A stretch of DNA of 64,000 nt. It comes from Ancistrus triradiatus (lineage: Eukaryota > Chordata > Actinopteri > Siluriformes > Loricariidae). Under the pieces are notes generated by a model that did not search any database, had not been told where the DNA came from, and worked only from the letters and a program-made list of their open reading frames with translations. How positions within the stretch are numbered: position 1 is the stretch's first letter; the number at the start of each line of letters is the position of its first letter. Below are positions 43,140 through 55,769 of this stretch, in pieces. Location: contig JAJAGP010001495.1 of NCBI GenBank assembly GCA_025084515.1, positions 122,538 through 186,537 on the forward strand, given 5' to 3'. The position numbers and the translations under genes were made by a program.

Positions 43140-46135
43140 TCAATGACTGCATTACATTCTGGGAAACAGGATGTTGACCAAAATGTTCACAACAGTTATA
43201 AAAAAGACAATAACTTACTGTTACGACCCTCTCTAGGACAAAGTTGTAACAACCAACACGGAAGATCAGCCAGTTGAAACAGAGACTCAACTCGGGAATG
43301 TGAACCAGGTTGTATAGTTGTAGGTGAGAGAGAATATACAGGTAGTCCGAGGACAAAGTAGTACTATATAAAATAGGACAGGCACATAGTTACGATTGTA
43401 TGTCATTTACAGCTCGTTACAAATATGTAGCGGAAAGTCCTCCACAAACATGTGTAACTTGCACTAAAAAGTCTCTAAACACATCAGCCGAGTTAGAACA
43501 GTGTCAAGTCCTAACGTGAGCTAACAAGCAAGCACATGACTGGTAAGGTAGTCACACGGGCACACACAGACACACATCCGTGGCGCTGTTCTGGTGGGGA
43601 TTTTCAATAGACATTATGATTACTGTAGCTAGCTAATGCTGCACCTACAGCCTAACCTCAGTAATCGAAGGTGACCCAAAAGAATCCCCCCCAACATGCG
43701 CACATCCTTCCTGCTCTTAAACTCTCGCCTCTGTTTATAGATCCACAGTGTTGATTGGCTGTTGATAATGACCACGGAGACTGGCTGTTTATGGCCACAG
43801 CATGAGTTAAAAGACAATTTCCTAATTCATAGGAAAAATAATTTATTATAATTGCTAAGACCCCAGTTGTTAAAGTGAATTGGCGTTGATTGAATGGTGC
43901 ATACCTGTATATGATTACTGTATGTATATAAGGTCCTAAGGTTTTGCCTCTAATATATTACCTCTATATTAGTAATTTTTCTTCTATCTGAGTCAGTGCT
44001 CAAAGTACATTAGTGTTGGGATTTAGTGGGCTGGTAGTCACGCACGCATTAGTCAGCAGACATTATCTTATTGTGTTTGTGTGTGCATGCACGCTGTAGA
44101 ACCAGAGGTCAAAGAACGTGCATAGTCATTGGCATATGCCGCACCTACCTAATAATGATATATTCATTCAGGTTTATGATGGATTGCTTGTTTCTTGTTT
44201 TTCCCCCCTTACAACATCACTTCAAACTAGCATCAAAATGCAGGGCAGTCCATTGTGAACTCTGCACAGTCAACCTGGAGTTGATGATTGCATCTCTAAT
44301 AGGAGATTGTTACTGCTTTAAGGAAGTAATTATAGCGACATCAATGACCACTTTGCTGTGCCAAAATGGTGTGGAGCGCCCATACACAGGATATTCCAGA
44401 GTTAAACTTGGGGCACATAAATGTAGAGTGGGAACAGAAGAGGGAGAAAACCAACAAAGCCACGTGTTTTTATGGGTTAAGTATAGCTCACTGTGGCTAT
44501 TCAAACCTTGGCAGTGCTAGCATTTAGAGAAACAGCTTAACTGCTCCTGAACAACATGGCGCTCTCAGATTTTTTTCAATGACGTCAAAACATTTTTGTC
44601 AGAGCTGTGTGGTTTTTGTGTGTGTGTTTTTCTTTGGCATGTATGTGCTCATGTGTGAATGCATGCATGGTCGGAACCTGAAAGGAGGAGAGGCGTGCAT
44701 TGTTGGACGTTTGGTTTTGGTACAGAATGATTATTTTTTCATATGAATGACCGTTAGAAACCCAGTTGATCCACTTTCAGTTCTTTTTTTATATAAGCTA
44801 AAAAGGATTAGTTCTTGTTTGGAGATGTAGAAGTGGTTAGACTGGTGGAACAGTTGCTCTTTATAGAGTTTCATACGGTAGTCTAGTTATGTTAATAATT
44901 AAAAAACACTACACCAAAAATACAAGGTCTTTGTCTCTCTCAGAATGTACTTGAGGTTTAATGGAAAGATGATCTGTAGTACTTCTGTCCTCTTAGATAA
45001 TATTTATCTCTTCTCCATCATTTGATTTGGTCTAACTATATATGCGATCAGACTTCAGACTTTCTGTGGTATTGGTATCTCAGATGTTTTAGACCATTAA
45101 ATTTTTACATTTTGCAGTTGCTCAGAGGATGAGAGAATATAGAATACAAGTTCTAGCCATTGTCTGAGGTGTCTTGCAGAATGTTTTTGATTTAGTATGA
45201 AAACTACAACTTCAGGGTGTTTTTTGGGTATCTGTTCCTGTTTTGATTGGTATAAATGAATGGAATCAAGGTTTTGCATTACCACATGTGTTTTAGTATG
45301 CGTTTGTTAGACCTTCTAGCATAAAGGCTGTCACAGTCATACATTTTAGATGGTGATGGATTTAAACTGTCTTGCACATAACTATAACTAATGAATTGGT
45401 GTATTTTGCTGTTATTGTTAGCCTTTTCAACTGAAACATTTTGGCTGTGAAATGTATCACACTGGCTGTTAATGTGAGATGTATGGTACTGTCATGGTGG
45501 TATTTAGACACTTGGTCAAAAACATCCAGTAGAGCCAGCTGGAACTGCAGCTGTGGCTGATTTTTTTTTTTTTGTTTGTTTTTTTTTTTCTTTTTTTCAG
45601 GTTTAGTGAAAATGCTGTTATGGTGTATCTGCGTATGATTTTTAGACTTGTTAGGTTAAGCCATGTACTTGGTGTGTGCATATGCCTCGAACTAAAACCC
45701 CAAATAAAACCAAAATGCATAAGTCTTTTCATTCATTTTGAACAGACAGTAGTGTTACAGGTAGGTAGACCTATTGTCGTATAATCCCCCTGAGATGGTC
45801 GATGCAGCCTGTAGTGTATTAGGAAGTGAAATGTGTTTGCACTGACCATAGTGTGACAGACTCAGGCAGACGCCAATAAGCTTGAGCTCAGATGAGCAAG
45901 GCATGTTGCTAGGTTCATCTCTGAAAATCATTTTTTTTAGGCAGTGCATTAATTATCCCAGAAACACACACAAATCAATAACATCCTAAGTAAAATTCAG
46001 AACCTCACATAAAGAAATACAATATAAAAACATGCCGAATCCCAGAACACATTTTCTTCCCAGGAAATGACAGACCCCTACCATGCAAATGCCAACCCTA
46101 AAACAGCCAGCAACAGACACCAAACCAGTAATCTC
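43140..46135. other. No gene recognised
   Basis: 3 kb with short open frames. The longest (44071-44520, 149 codons) has no recognisable domain and no coding texture. 43855-43920 shares text with 55695-55760. Poly(T) runs at 45561-45597. 44220-44520 may be conserved (see findings). Confidence 0.4.
43850..43925. repeat. Dispersed repeat, partner of 55690-55765
   Basis: GCTAAGACCCCAGTTGTTAA, AGTGAATTGGCGTTGATTGA and ATACCTGTAT correspond to GTTAAGACCTCGATTGTTAA, AGCGAACGGATGTTGATCGG and GTACCTGTAT in the partner. Diverged, same orientation. Confidence 0.6.
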
Positions 46136-46144
46136 AACATACAG

Positions 46145-46545
46145 TGGGGCAAAAAAGTATTTAGTCAGTCACTGATTGTGCAAGTTCTCGTAGTTAGAAA
46201 GCTGAGAGAGGTCTGTAATTTTCATCATAGGTACACTTCAACTATGAGAGACAAAACGAGAAAGGAAATCACGTTGTAGGATTTTTAAAGAATCTAATTG
46301 TAAATCATGATGTAAAATAAGTATTTGGTCACCCACATACAAGCAAGATTTCTGGCTCTCACAGACCTGTAACAACTTATTTATGAAGCTCCTCTGTCCT
46401 CCACTGGTTACTTGTATTAATGGCACCTGTTTGACCTCGTTATCTGTATAAAAGACACCTGTCCACATCCTCAAACAGTCAGACTCCAAACTCAACCATG
46501 GCCAAGACCAAAGAGCTGTCGAAGGACACCAGGAAGGAAGTGATG
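46145..46545 (+). mobile_element. Tc1 5' end with start of transposase, truncated
   Basis: CAGTGGGGCAAAAAAGTATT after TA (46143-46144), the subterminal region as in 26887-27250, and ATGGCCAAGACCAAAGAGCT at 46498, the start of the transposase (MAKTKELSKDTRKEV). The element breaks off at about 46545 in unrelated sequence; no right end was seen. Confidence 0.85.
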
Positions 46546-46549
46546 TGTC

Positions 46550-48340
46550 TTACACACACAGGAATCGAAGCTCAATTATGAGATCAGCAGTAAAAATGAT
46601 TAACTTACCCAAAGAAACCATCTGACATGAATATTACCGAAAGCTGGCCATGGTGTAAAACCCCATACATACAAACAAACAAACAAACAAACAAACAAAC
46701 AAACAAACAAACACAGTTTTAACATATGACACACAATAATAGTTAATGTTTATTCCGTTTTATGTAAGCACTGAGCTGTTTTTGTCTGTACGATAGGAAG
46801 CACAGACTGTAATTTGTGTCTGTACTTTTCTGAAGGGGTTTTATATTTAGGTTGATTTTGTTATTGGTTTCCTAGCCTCATTTATTTGCACTGCACCAAA
46901 ATACAACCAGGCATTCATTTTGGGTTATGACATCATCTCCCCCTGTCATTGATTGCCAAAAGAAAAGTTGGCTGCTAGTGTCTGCAGTGCCAGTCACACC
47001 CTCTATCATTACATGATCGTGCTTTCAGTCTTCTTTTCCTGAATTTTCTCTGAAGCTTTCTCTGCTGACTGCATGTTATCTGAGGGTGTGCTTTGGTGGA
47101 CATAAAATAATGGGTTCACATTGTGGACTTTTGGAGAGAACAAGAGCTGAAGAGAGAGAGCCTGAAAGGTGTTAGATGTTTCCCCACAGGACTGTGGTCT
47201 CTGAAGAGAAAAAGCGTTGAGAAAACTGCTGCTGCTGCCCTGTGCTTGAGGGAAGATCTGTTTCTCACAAGTTTCATTTTTTGTATCATTGTTACCTGCC
47301 AAAATAGGAAAAAGGGTAAAGGGAAGGGGAGCAAATATCCAACAGTACCTATGACCAAAATACTCTGGAGAGCACAAGTTATATACAGCTCCTCAGCAAA
47401 AGCGAATAATCAGGGTCAGCAGCAGAACCACAAGCATGCATAAAGCTACCCAAGCCGAAATGAGCGACATGTGTGGGTGTTCAAAGCGAGCGCAAAGTAA
47501 CAAACAATTAGTTTCAAACAAATATCAAGCGAATTTTCAGTTGAACACGAAGCGTGGACATGAAGCACAAGCACTGACTAACGTTCCTTCGTACGGGCTC
47601 CAAAACACGGAAGCTGCTCTCATAACCTCAGGGTCCTCTGATGGGTTCAGTCTCACAGGATGTGTCCACACAAAGAAGGAGACGAAATGCAATAATTCGA
47701 CCAACCCGAGCATGGGTCATATGAGGTTACACGGTAACAATAGTTAATATTTTGCGCAGTGTTATCACTATGTGCAAACTGTACTATTACAGTGTTATAA
47801 AGTAGAAACATTAAACTTTTTTATTTATTTGCTTGAATTTAATTTCAAGTAAAACAATGCTGAGTGCATCGAGTGGCTGTATCTCTCCAAGTTTGTATGG
47901 TGGCTTATTTTGCTAGCTGTTTCTGTACACTGGCCAATTCTTGACTGTGGCTCTTATTAACCATGTGAATAAGGCTTATTATAACTGGGTTCTTTTGTGT
48001 GTGAAAGGTGAGTGATTAGATGTGAAACACCAGCAGCGTAATTTCCAGAGTCTGTCGGTTTGTTGTAGCTTTTCTTTCCTCTTTTTTAATGTACCACCTT
48101 TGTTTACCAGTCTCCTATTTATAGATGTTGCATGCTATATATGTTCTTCACTACTAGGGGTCACAGTGTCTTTTTATACCCAATATGGCATGCCACTATC
48201 TAAACCTGATAATCAGAATTTTCCAGTTGGTTGACCTGATTTTAAGTTTGATCTAAACCTTGCTTTGATATACATAGGTTAACTTCTGTACTACAAAAAT
48301 GATCTTTTTACCAGCTATGCTACATGGAGAGTAAAACTTA
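46550..48340. other. No gene recognised
   Basis: Contains the AAAC repeat and four overlapping open frames of 80-122 codons on both strands at 47009-47747. None has a recognisable domain, so I treat them as chance. Confidence 0.4.
46671..46713. repeat. (AAAC)n microsatellite, about 10 units
   Basis: Uninterrupted ACAA/AAAC tetranucleotide run. Confidence 0.95.
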
Positions 48341-48345
48341 GGATA

Positions 48346-49312
48346 TACACTCACTGATCACTTTATTAGGTACACCACCTTCTTTCTACACTCATTTACA
48401 TTTACAGCATTTAGCAGACGCCCTTATCCAGAGCGACTTACAATTTGATACAACCTTACAATCCAAGCAGTTGTGGGTTAAGGGCCTTGCTGAAGGACCC
48501 AACAGTGGCAGCTTGGCAGAGGTGGGATTTGAACCCTGGACCTTTTGGTCCAGAGTCCAGTACCTTAACCGCCAGGCTACCACAGTCCCACTCACAGTCC
48601 ATTTGATCAGTTCCACTTACCATATAGATGCACTTTATAGTTCTACAATTACAGATTGCCGTCTGTCTGTTTCTCTGCGTTCTTTTAGTCCCCTTTAGTC
48701 TGTTCTCTAATGGTCAGGTCCACCACAGGACCAGCATCAGGTATTATTTGGGTGGTGGATCATTCTCAGCACTACCATGAGACACTGACATGGTGTTGGT
48801 GTGTGTTTTGCTAGTATGAATGAATCAGACACAGCAGTGCTGCTGGAGTTGTTAAACACCTCAGTGTCACTGCTGGACTGAAAATGGTCCACGTTCCAAA
48901 AGTGTCCAACCACCAGCATCCTGAGAGTGCTGAGGAAGGGTTAGAAGATGACTAACAAACTGTGCATCAACAGATAAGCTACTGTCTCTGACTTTTCCAT
49001 CTACAAGGTGGAGCAATAAGATGGATGTGTGTAATAGTGCGCAGTGAGTGAACACAGTATTTGAGAACTTTAACAGCTCTGCAGTGTCTGATCCAATTAA
49101 ACCAGCATAACAGTCATCAAGACAATACCATCACGTCGGTTTCATTGAAGTACTGAGAATGATCCACCACCCAAATATTACCTGATCTGTGGTGGTCCTG
49201 ACCATTAAAGAACAGGGTAAAGGAGACTAAGAGTATGTAGACAAACAGATGGACTACAGTCTGTAGTTGTACTACAAAGTACCTCTATGGCAAGTAGAGC
49301 TGATGAATGGTC
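48346..49312. mobile_element. Long self-complementary DNA element, copy 2
   Basis: Left arm CACTCACTGATCACTTTATT (48349-), AGTTCCACTTACCATATAGA, TTTGGGTGGTGGATCATTCT; right arm CTGAGAATGATCCACCACCC (49151-), TACAAAGTACCTCTATGGCA, GCTGATGAATGG (49299-). The two halves are imperfect reverse complements over most of the length. One tRNA-SINE is inserted near the left end. No coding capacity. Confidence 0.85.
48393..48590 (-). mobile_element. tRNA-headed SINE, copy 9
   Basis: Full-length in reverse, close to consensus, with CACTCA at 48388-48393 and again at 48588-48593 as a likely target duplication. Confidence 0.92.
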
Positions 49313-49319
49313 TCCTACC

Positions 49320-52070
49320 TGCGGATTAGGTAAATACCTGCTTATTAAACTTTATGCAGACAGTTCTATTATTTTACAGTTACAAGATTGCCAGATTTCA
49401 GTGGGTCATAAATGTGAAGGTCATTTAAAAAGTGTAATGATATGCTGCTTTGTACAGTTTCTATTACTGCTTCAGAGTAGCTGGTTCAAGTTCAAGAGCT
49501 AAATGATAACTTCTCATCCTTAAGCCTGCGGAAGCCACTCACTACCAAGTACGTAGTGAAGCACTTCTTACTTCTGATGGCCTGACTGACGTGTGTGTGT
49601 GAATCTGACTAATCAGTTAATTATAAACAACAATGGGCAATGAAAAGTGCCCTTATGTTAAATGAGTCATTCCTTTTCATCTAAATGGCTGTGTCCCTTT
49701 TGTAGGCTTGGACTGGTACCGCAGAAATGTGTTGTTCCTGATTACAGGGGAAACTGAAAGAGAATTGGGAACAAAGGAAGTACGTTCAGTTATTTGTTTC
49801 ATTTGGATTGCATTACAGTGGTTTGGTCAAAAAGACTTTTCACCTCGTTTTTCATTTGTACTACATTTTACAAAAACACCAGCAGTTAAGATCGTTTTGG
49901 TCTTTTTTTTAATAGTATACCAGTTAAATTGTCTTTTGAACAGTCAAGTTAATATGCAGTTTTTGGTGGCTACACATAGGGTGTCATGGCATGGACTGAA
50001 GCATTTTCTGTTGAGAATTTTGGTGTTGGTCCAAAACTGTCCTCTGTCTTTGAAACTGAGAGGCCTCCGGACCCTGAAACGTGCTGAAGACGCAGGCACA
50101 AGAACACACGATCCATAACACAACACTTATGACAAATGTAACCACAGCCCTGCACTATTTAAGAGTTGTTTCAAGTGCTGAGGTCTGCTTTCGGTTACCC
50201 TAAAGAGAGGGCACGGGTGGCCTCCTAACAGTAGCATTTATCCGTTTGTTTTTATATTCCTCTTCCTTTGGTTAGCACTCCTCCCATTCCCCCTCACTGT
50301 TTCTCCATGCTTTATTTTGGTGGTGCTTTTAAAAACATCTACTTGATCCTTTTTCATTTGTCTTTTATGCATGAATGCCAGTGTATATTCTTTGCATATA
50401 CCCCTGGTCATGGGCACGCACACTTGCAGTTAACGTTTATTTTGTCTCGATTTTGTTCCCCTCACACCCAACCCCCCATATCTATCTCTCCCTCTCTCTC
50501 TCACACCCTCATGCGAGCGTTCTTGGATACACTGGATAGGAAAATGTGGGTGTGTGTTCTCCAGCGGTGTTCTGAAGGTTGCTGAGTTCTAGTGCTTGCT
50601 TACTTTCAAGTACCAAATTGCTACCAGTCCTCTTTTTTTACTGCTCGAGCATAAACATAAGTGAGGATGTGTGTGTTTAGTGTGCACATGAAGATTTTAG
50701 AACATAAATGTGGCTTCAAAATGGTAAACACCTTCATCAACCACTAGGTCTGGTCTTGGCAGGTCAGTCTGCTCTTATTTGGCTCTTTCTTAATACAGAC
50801 TTCTGTAACTAACTGATTAAAAGGATGAGATTTGAATAGTGATACATATGGAGAACATCTCAGTTCTGTAGTTTTTGTTTTTAGTGTATACACATGCAGT
50901 GTACATTATGTTTATTGGCAGAGCTAAATGCTTTGAACGGACTGAACATGACTTGATTTGTGAGGTGAGACACCATGTAGTGTAGATGGCAGATAGAGTA
51001 TGGAAAACAACGAGTTAAACGCACATCAGTGTCCATTACTTGTGTTTGGGTACATGACAATGATGGGTGTGTGTGCTTGGCTGATCTCTGGGGTCGCTAC
51101 TGTACATCAGGAGGTTTCCGTAAACTGAGACCAGCCCTTCTGTCCTGTCTGTGTGTTTGCTCAGCTGCTCTCGCACAAACGCACACACGCTGTTACAAAT
51201 ACTTTGTTGGGCGCACTACCTGCACTTACTGACAAGTGTGTAAACACACACACACAACATAAACGTCATCTCTTTTATAATATGTACTGTATAGTCAGTT
51301 TTGCTGACAGAAAACGTGGTAACTATAAAATATGTTCATTGATTCTTTTCTTTTCAATCTTTGGAAAAGGACATCTGAGTGATGGTTAAACCAACCTTGA
51401 GCCTTTAAAGAAATCTTACGGATGGTTTAATCACTTCAAAGAAATCTGACAACCCATGTAAGGTGATCAGTCTGCATGTACACAGTCTTTAGGCAGCCAG
51501 TGCCTCTCCCTGTACGGCTCTGTGGAGTGTTCAGTGATCTATCACCACATAATCCAGCACATGAAAAGGATTGTTGTTTTTGTTTCAACCCATTCAGTCC
51601 CAATCTACAGGGAGAATGAGTGTATGGCCATGGGCAATGCAACTAGGTGATGTTTGAGAGATCAGCGTGATGGTGTTGAGCATACACACCCAGACTGAGG
51701 TGGAATAATCAGCCCCCTTTCATTGAATCACATATTTGAGTAATGATAATAATTATTCTGCATGCATTGGCAGTTTATGGCTTCAGTAGTGTTTTTCATA
51801 GAACTTTCCACCTTATTCCACTTCAGTCTGTGTGTATGCTCAACACCTTTGCATAAATCTCTGTTATTTACATATTTGTGTGTGTGTGTGTGTGTGTGTG
51901 TTGTACATTTTTAGCCACTGTAACATCAAACCAATAAGACAACTGTCACCTGTTGCATGTTAGCATTTTGAATACTGCTCTGATAAAGTCCAGTAGTTTT
52001 AACGAGCAGTGTACACTTGTGCCTGTCCACTCTGGTGTTACTTGTCTTCCATGTTAAGTGCGTTTACATG
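49320..52070. other. No gene recognised
   Basis: 2.7 kb of intron-like sequence. Open frame 49708-50118 (136 codons) has no recognisable domain. Confidence 0.4.
51877..51901. repeat. (TG)12 microsatellite
   Basis: About 25 bp of uninterrupted TG. Confidence 0.9.
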
Positions 52071-52077
52071 CGTTTAA

Positions 52078-52347
52078 ACGCCTCACACCAAGAAGGTCCT
52101 GGGTTCAATCCCAGGGAGGAGCAGCCTGTGTCCTTTGTGTGGAGTCTGTATATCCTCCCCATGTCCATGTGGGTTTACTCCGAGTACTCTGGTTTCCTCC
52201 CACAGTCTAAAGGCATGCATGTTAGATTTAATTGACTACGCTAAATTGGCATTGACTTGAGTGTATATGTGACTTGTCTTGAGATAACCTTGTGTGTGTC
52301 GCTGAACATGGCCACTGATGCTGATAGCGACGTTAAATAAATTAATA
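52078..52347 (+). mobile_element. V-SINE, tail type B
   Basis: 5'-truncated head CGCCTCACACCAAGAAGGTC, B-box-like GGTTCAATCCC, V domain CATGTGGGTTTACTCCGAGT and GGTTTCCTCCCACAGTCTAA, tail GATGCTGATAGCGACGTTAA then ATAAATTAATAAA. Confidence 0.9.
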
Positions 52348-52650
52348 AACGTAAAACATGCATTTAATAATTGATAATGCTGAAAATCAGATTTGGTAAT
52401 CAGGCCAAGGCGATTGCAAGCACGTGGGGAACTGGATAACGAGAAACCTCTGGGTTTACACCCAGCACTTGAGTGAATAAAACTGCATATCCTCCATTTA
52501 AATAAATAAATTTAAAAAAATAAATAAATAAAACCCCAAAAAATTCTCTACACCAGTTATGAGCAGGTTGTAGTTGGATTGTGTACTTGAGCTATCGTTT
52601 ACTTGTACTAATATGAGGTTCTATCTCCTAGGAAGATTACAAAGCACTTT

Positions 52651-52700
52651 TGTAAGTCGCTCTGGAGAAGGGCGTCTGCTAAATGCTGTAAATGTACATG
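52651..52700 (+). mobile_element. tRNA-SINE or L2 tail fragment, copy 10
   Basis: Only the tail is present: AAGTCGCTCTGGAGAAGGGC and GTCTGCTAAATGCTGTAAAT. This could be a 5'-truncated SINE or a truncated LINE using the same tail. Confidence 0.75.
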
Positions 52701-52709
52701 ACTCAGGCA

Positions 52710-55435
52710 AATAATCAGATTTTTGCTTTGCAACCAGCAAATACTCTCACAGAAGGATGTGGTGAAAAAAGTTCAAACTTTAATAATTAAATAATGAAGT
52801 TCTGAATTTCCTCGAGTATATGCTGCATTTCAGTCTCCCCAAACATGTTTGATAGACTTTTCTCAGTTTAATGGGTTGCCAGAGAGAAATGAGCAACAAG
52901 GTCTCTTAGAATAAGTGTATCTGGCAACCGTGTTTGATTCTGCTAGCTGTTATGTTTATGAGCATCCATGCTCTAAGAAAAGATTACTGAGATAAAATCC
53001 AGCTCTCTCTATCAGGTTTCTGAATTTGATTTCTAGGCCTTAATTTGAGAAATCGGAATATGCTGTTCACATGACCACTTGAATAATCAGATAACTGCAG
53101 AGGTCCATACTCGGTGATAAAACAAAAGTGATGAGAAACACAACTATCCTTTAAACTTGCCCATGTGTTAGTTATTTTTGTGTCCAGTTTGCTTTTGGTG
53201 TTGTTACTGCCTTTTTCATGTACGAAAACACAAACCGAGCCTCTGTATCTGCATGTGTGCATTTTCAAGCTTAATTACACTGAATGCAGTAGTGGCACTG
53301 TGTAATTAGCACTTTGTTTGGATAAATTGGATGATGACCTCCTTTAAATGGCACCATGGACATTTTGATGCATTGGCTGTGACAGAATTTGTGCATCTCT
53401 TACAGAAATACAGACAAACTCTGTACCATGCATGCCATGACATAACCACACAGGCACAGAAGCTTTGTCCAAGATGAAACCAATGCGCTCTAAAACTGTA
53501 CTTTGGTAAACATTGTGCTTTTTGAGGGAGCTAGTGTGTTAACATGAATATTTGAACAGTCAGTGAGATGCTGCAACAAGTGTCTAGTAAAAGAAGTCTC
53601 AACAGTCTCAACAAAAGAGTTTAAATATGAAATCCGTTGTCGCTCAAATGCACAACTGTGTATGACATGTAGTGTCTCTTATAGACCCATAATGGAAAAT
53701 AAATTAATGTGACCTTGCACGTCTTTACAATCCTATTCATAATGTTTTTTTTTTTTCTTCACATTGGCCACCCTTAGAACTCACCCATCATTTCATATGC
53801 CCTGCCTTTCCTTCTGCACTTGTCCTTCTCCAGCCCTTAATCACTTAGCCTTCCCTTCCCTCTCTTTTCTTCTTTCTCTCGCCCTATCTGCCTTTTGTCT
53901 TTTTCCATAAATCCAAGGTGACTTGCACTCCAGGTATGAGTTGTGTGGAAGAAAGATGACAGGCAGCCATGAGTAATCAAATCAGCTCGTGTATGATCTT
54001 GTCCTGTACTCTTGAGCCGTGCCCTCTTAACGGTCAGATGTGGGCTGTGCACTGTCTGGTGGGAAAAAAAACACCAGTGACTTAGGGAAACGGAGACGGA
54101 ATAAGGGAGCTATGTGGAAGATGGAAGTTTTTATGAGAAAGTGAAAGGATGGATTGCTAGAGGACAGCTAATTTGTCTGCAGAACAGTTTCTCCTTGTAT
54201 CTAACGTCCCTTCCAATGTCACCCTCCTTTTCTCTCTACCACTCTTCCTTATTACTTTCATGTCTGTTAGCAGTACTGAATCATAATGAGTTGAAAGAGC
54301 ATTTATACAATACACTCATCTCTTAATTTCCGTTCATCTATTTATTGTGTGTCTGATTCATGTCAGTCCTGCACCAGACCATAAAGGGGGGTGCCTTTTC
54401 ATGTTCAAAGGGTAGTGTGATTGTCATTGCATTTGTAATTGTGTGATTTGTCTTTTGGGTGCATTTGTTTGCATCTATTTACCTTATGAGGTGAAGGGTG
54501 CCCATGTTTTACTGATTGATTGTGTGATCTCCTTATGATGGTGGTTGTGAATTAAGGTAATATTCAGATTCTAAAGATTTGTGTGCACAGAAAGGGTCTT
54601 TTTATGCTACTGTAATGTAAATATAAAGGGTATTTTCACACGAAAACTGCATTCAAACTATACGTACATGTGTCAAAGATGCCACTGAAAACAGCATCCA
54701 AAGCCTAAACTGTTATTCATTTCCCAGAAGTTGAATCTGTTCATCTGGACAAAAATAATAAAATACAACAAATACAAAACCTATGTCCAGATAAACAGAT
54801 TCAACTTCTGAGATTTTCTTACCTTGGTTATTGAGCATGCATCAAGATGTTCTTCATTTCACTCCCTCCAGGAAATGCACAACACCTTGGTTCTTTAGTT
54901 ACTGATGGATTTATTCTTCTTTTGAGCTTATTGCACTTCCCAGTCATCGAATCCACAGACTAACTATTCAAATACATGTACTGTGTACTGAGCAAGCACA
55001 CATTAACAATCACACAAACTGTAGAACCAAAATATAAACATGCACGATGTCTGGAATATAAAAATAAACATACCCCGCTGGCTGCACACAACCAAGAGGG
55101 AATGAGTCCACTTGAAGAAACACACATTTCCTGAATAGGCAATACAATATGATATCTGCTTATAAACACTTTAAACGTTTAAAGCAGAGTACAAACCTTT
55201 CCATTTCATGTCTCCTCTTGGCAGAGAACATTGCAACGCATCCACATGTCAACACAGAGCATAATGTACTTCCTACTTATGCAAGTACTTAATGCACAGT
55301 ACATACATCTTCATGAAAATAAATAAAATAAAAATATGTAAACAGAACATCAAAGTATGAAACATAATATTTATGGCAGTTAAAATACACATGCTAAACC
55401 TTTCTTAATTTGACCACCTGTTTACTTCTACTAAA
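52710..55435. other. No gene recognised
   Basis: 2.7 kb of repeat-poor, intron-like sequence with a hairpin at 54725-54810 (listed separately). Confidence 0.4.
54725..54810. repeat. Perfect-looking hairpin, 27-bp arms, 32-nt loop
   Basis: CAGAAGTTGAATCTGTTCAT.. at 54725-54751 and its complement ..ATAAACAGATTCAACTTCTG at 54784-54810, 26 of 27 bases pairing. Could be the ends of a tiny MITE, a structured RNA or a miRNA-like precursor; nothing else identifies it. Confidence 0.85.
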
Positions 55436-55465
55436 AAAGGACTGTGGTAAAAAGGACTGTGGTAG

Positions 55466-55659
55466 GGACTATGGTAGCCTAGTGGTTAAGGTACTGGACT
55501 CTGGACCAGAAGGTCGAGGGTTCAAATCCCACCTCTGCCAAGCTGCCACTGTTGGGTCTTTGAACATGGCCCTTAACCTACAATTTCTTAGATTGTAAGA
55601 TTGTATCAATTGTAAGTCGCTCTGGATAAGGGCGTCTGCTAAATGCTGTAAATGTAAAA
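55466..55659 (+). mobile_element. tRNA-headed SINE, copy 11
   Basis: GGGACTATGGTAGCCTAGTG head, B box GGTTCAAATCCC, tail CTGGATAAGGGCGTCTGCTA. Preceded by two extra copies of AAAGGACTGTGGTA at 55437-55463, i.e. the first 14 bp of the head repeated in tandem. Confidence 0.92.
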
Positions 55660-55689
55660 GGCAGATTTTTATTTCCTATTATAATGGAA

Positions 55690-55765
55690 TTGTTAAGACC
55701 TCGATTGTTAAAGCGAACGGATGTTGATCGGATGGTTGTTAAACAGCGTGTACCTGTATTATTTT
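55690..55765. repeat. Dispersed repeat, partner of 43850-43925
   Basis: GTTAAGACCTCGATTGTTAA and GCGAACGGATGTTGATCGGA. Better preserved than the partner. Confidence 0.6.
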
Positions 55766-55769
55766 CGGT

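Noticed and set aside
44071..44520. 149-codon plus-strand open frame
   Set aside because: No recognisable motif, cysteine-rich chance composition, starts in a GT-rich stretch, and has no convincing splice context.
47009..47747. Overlapping 80-122-codon frames on both strands
   Set aside because: No domain recognised, and overlapping frames on both strands point to a stop-poor chance region. A species-level alignment could still show an exon.
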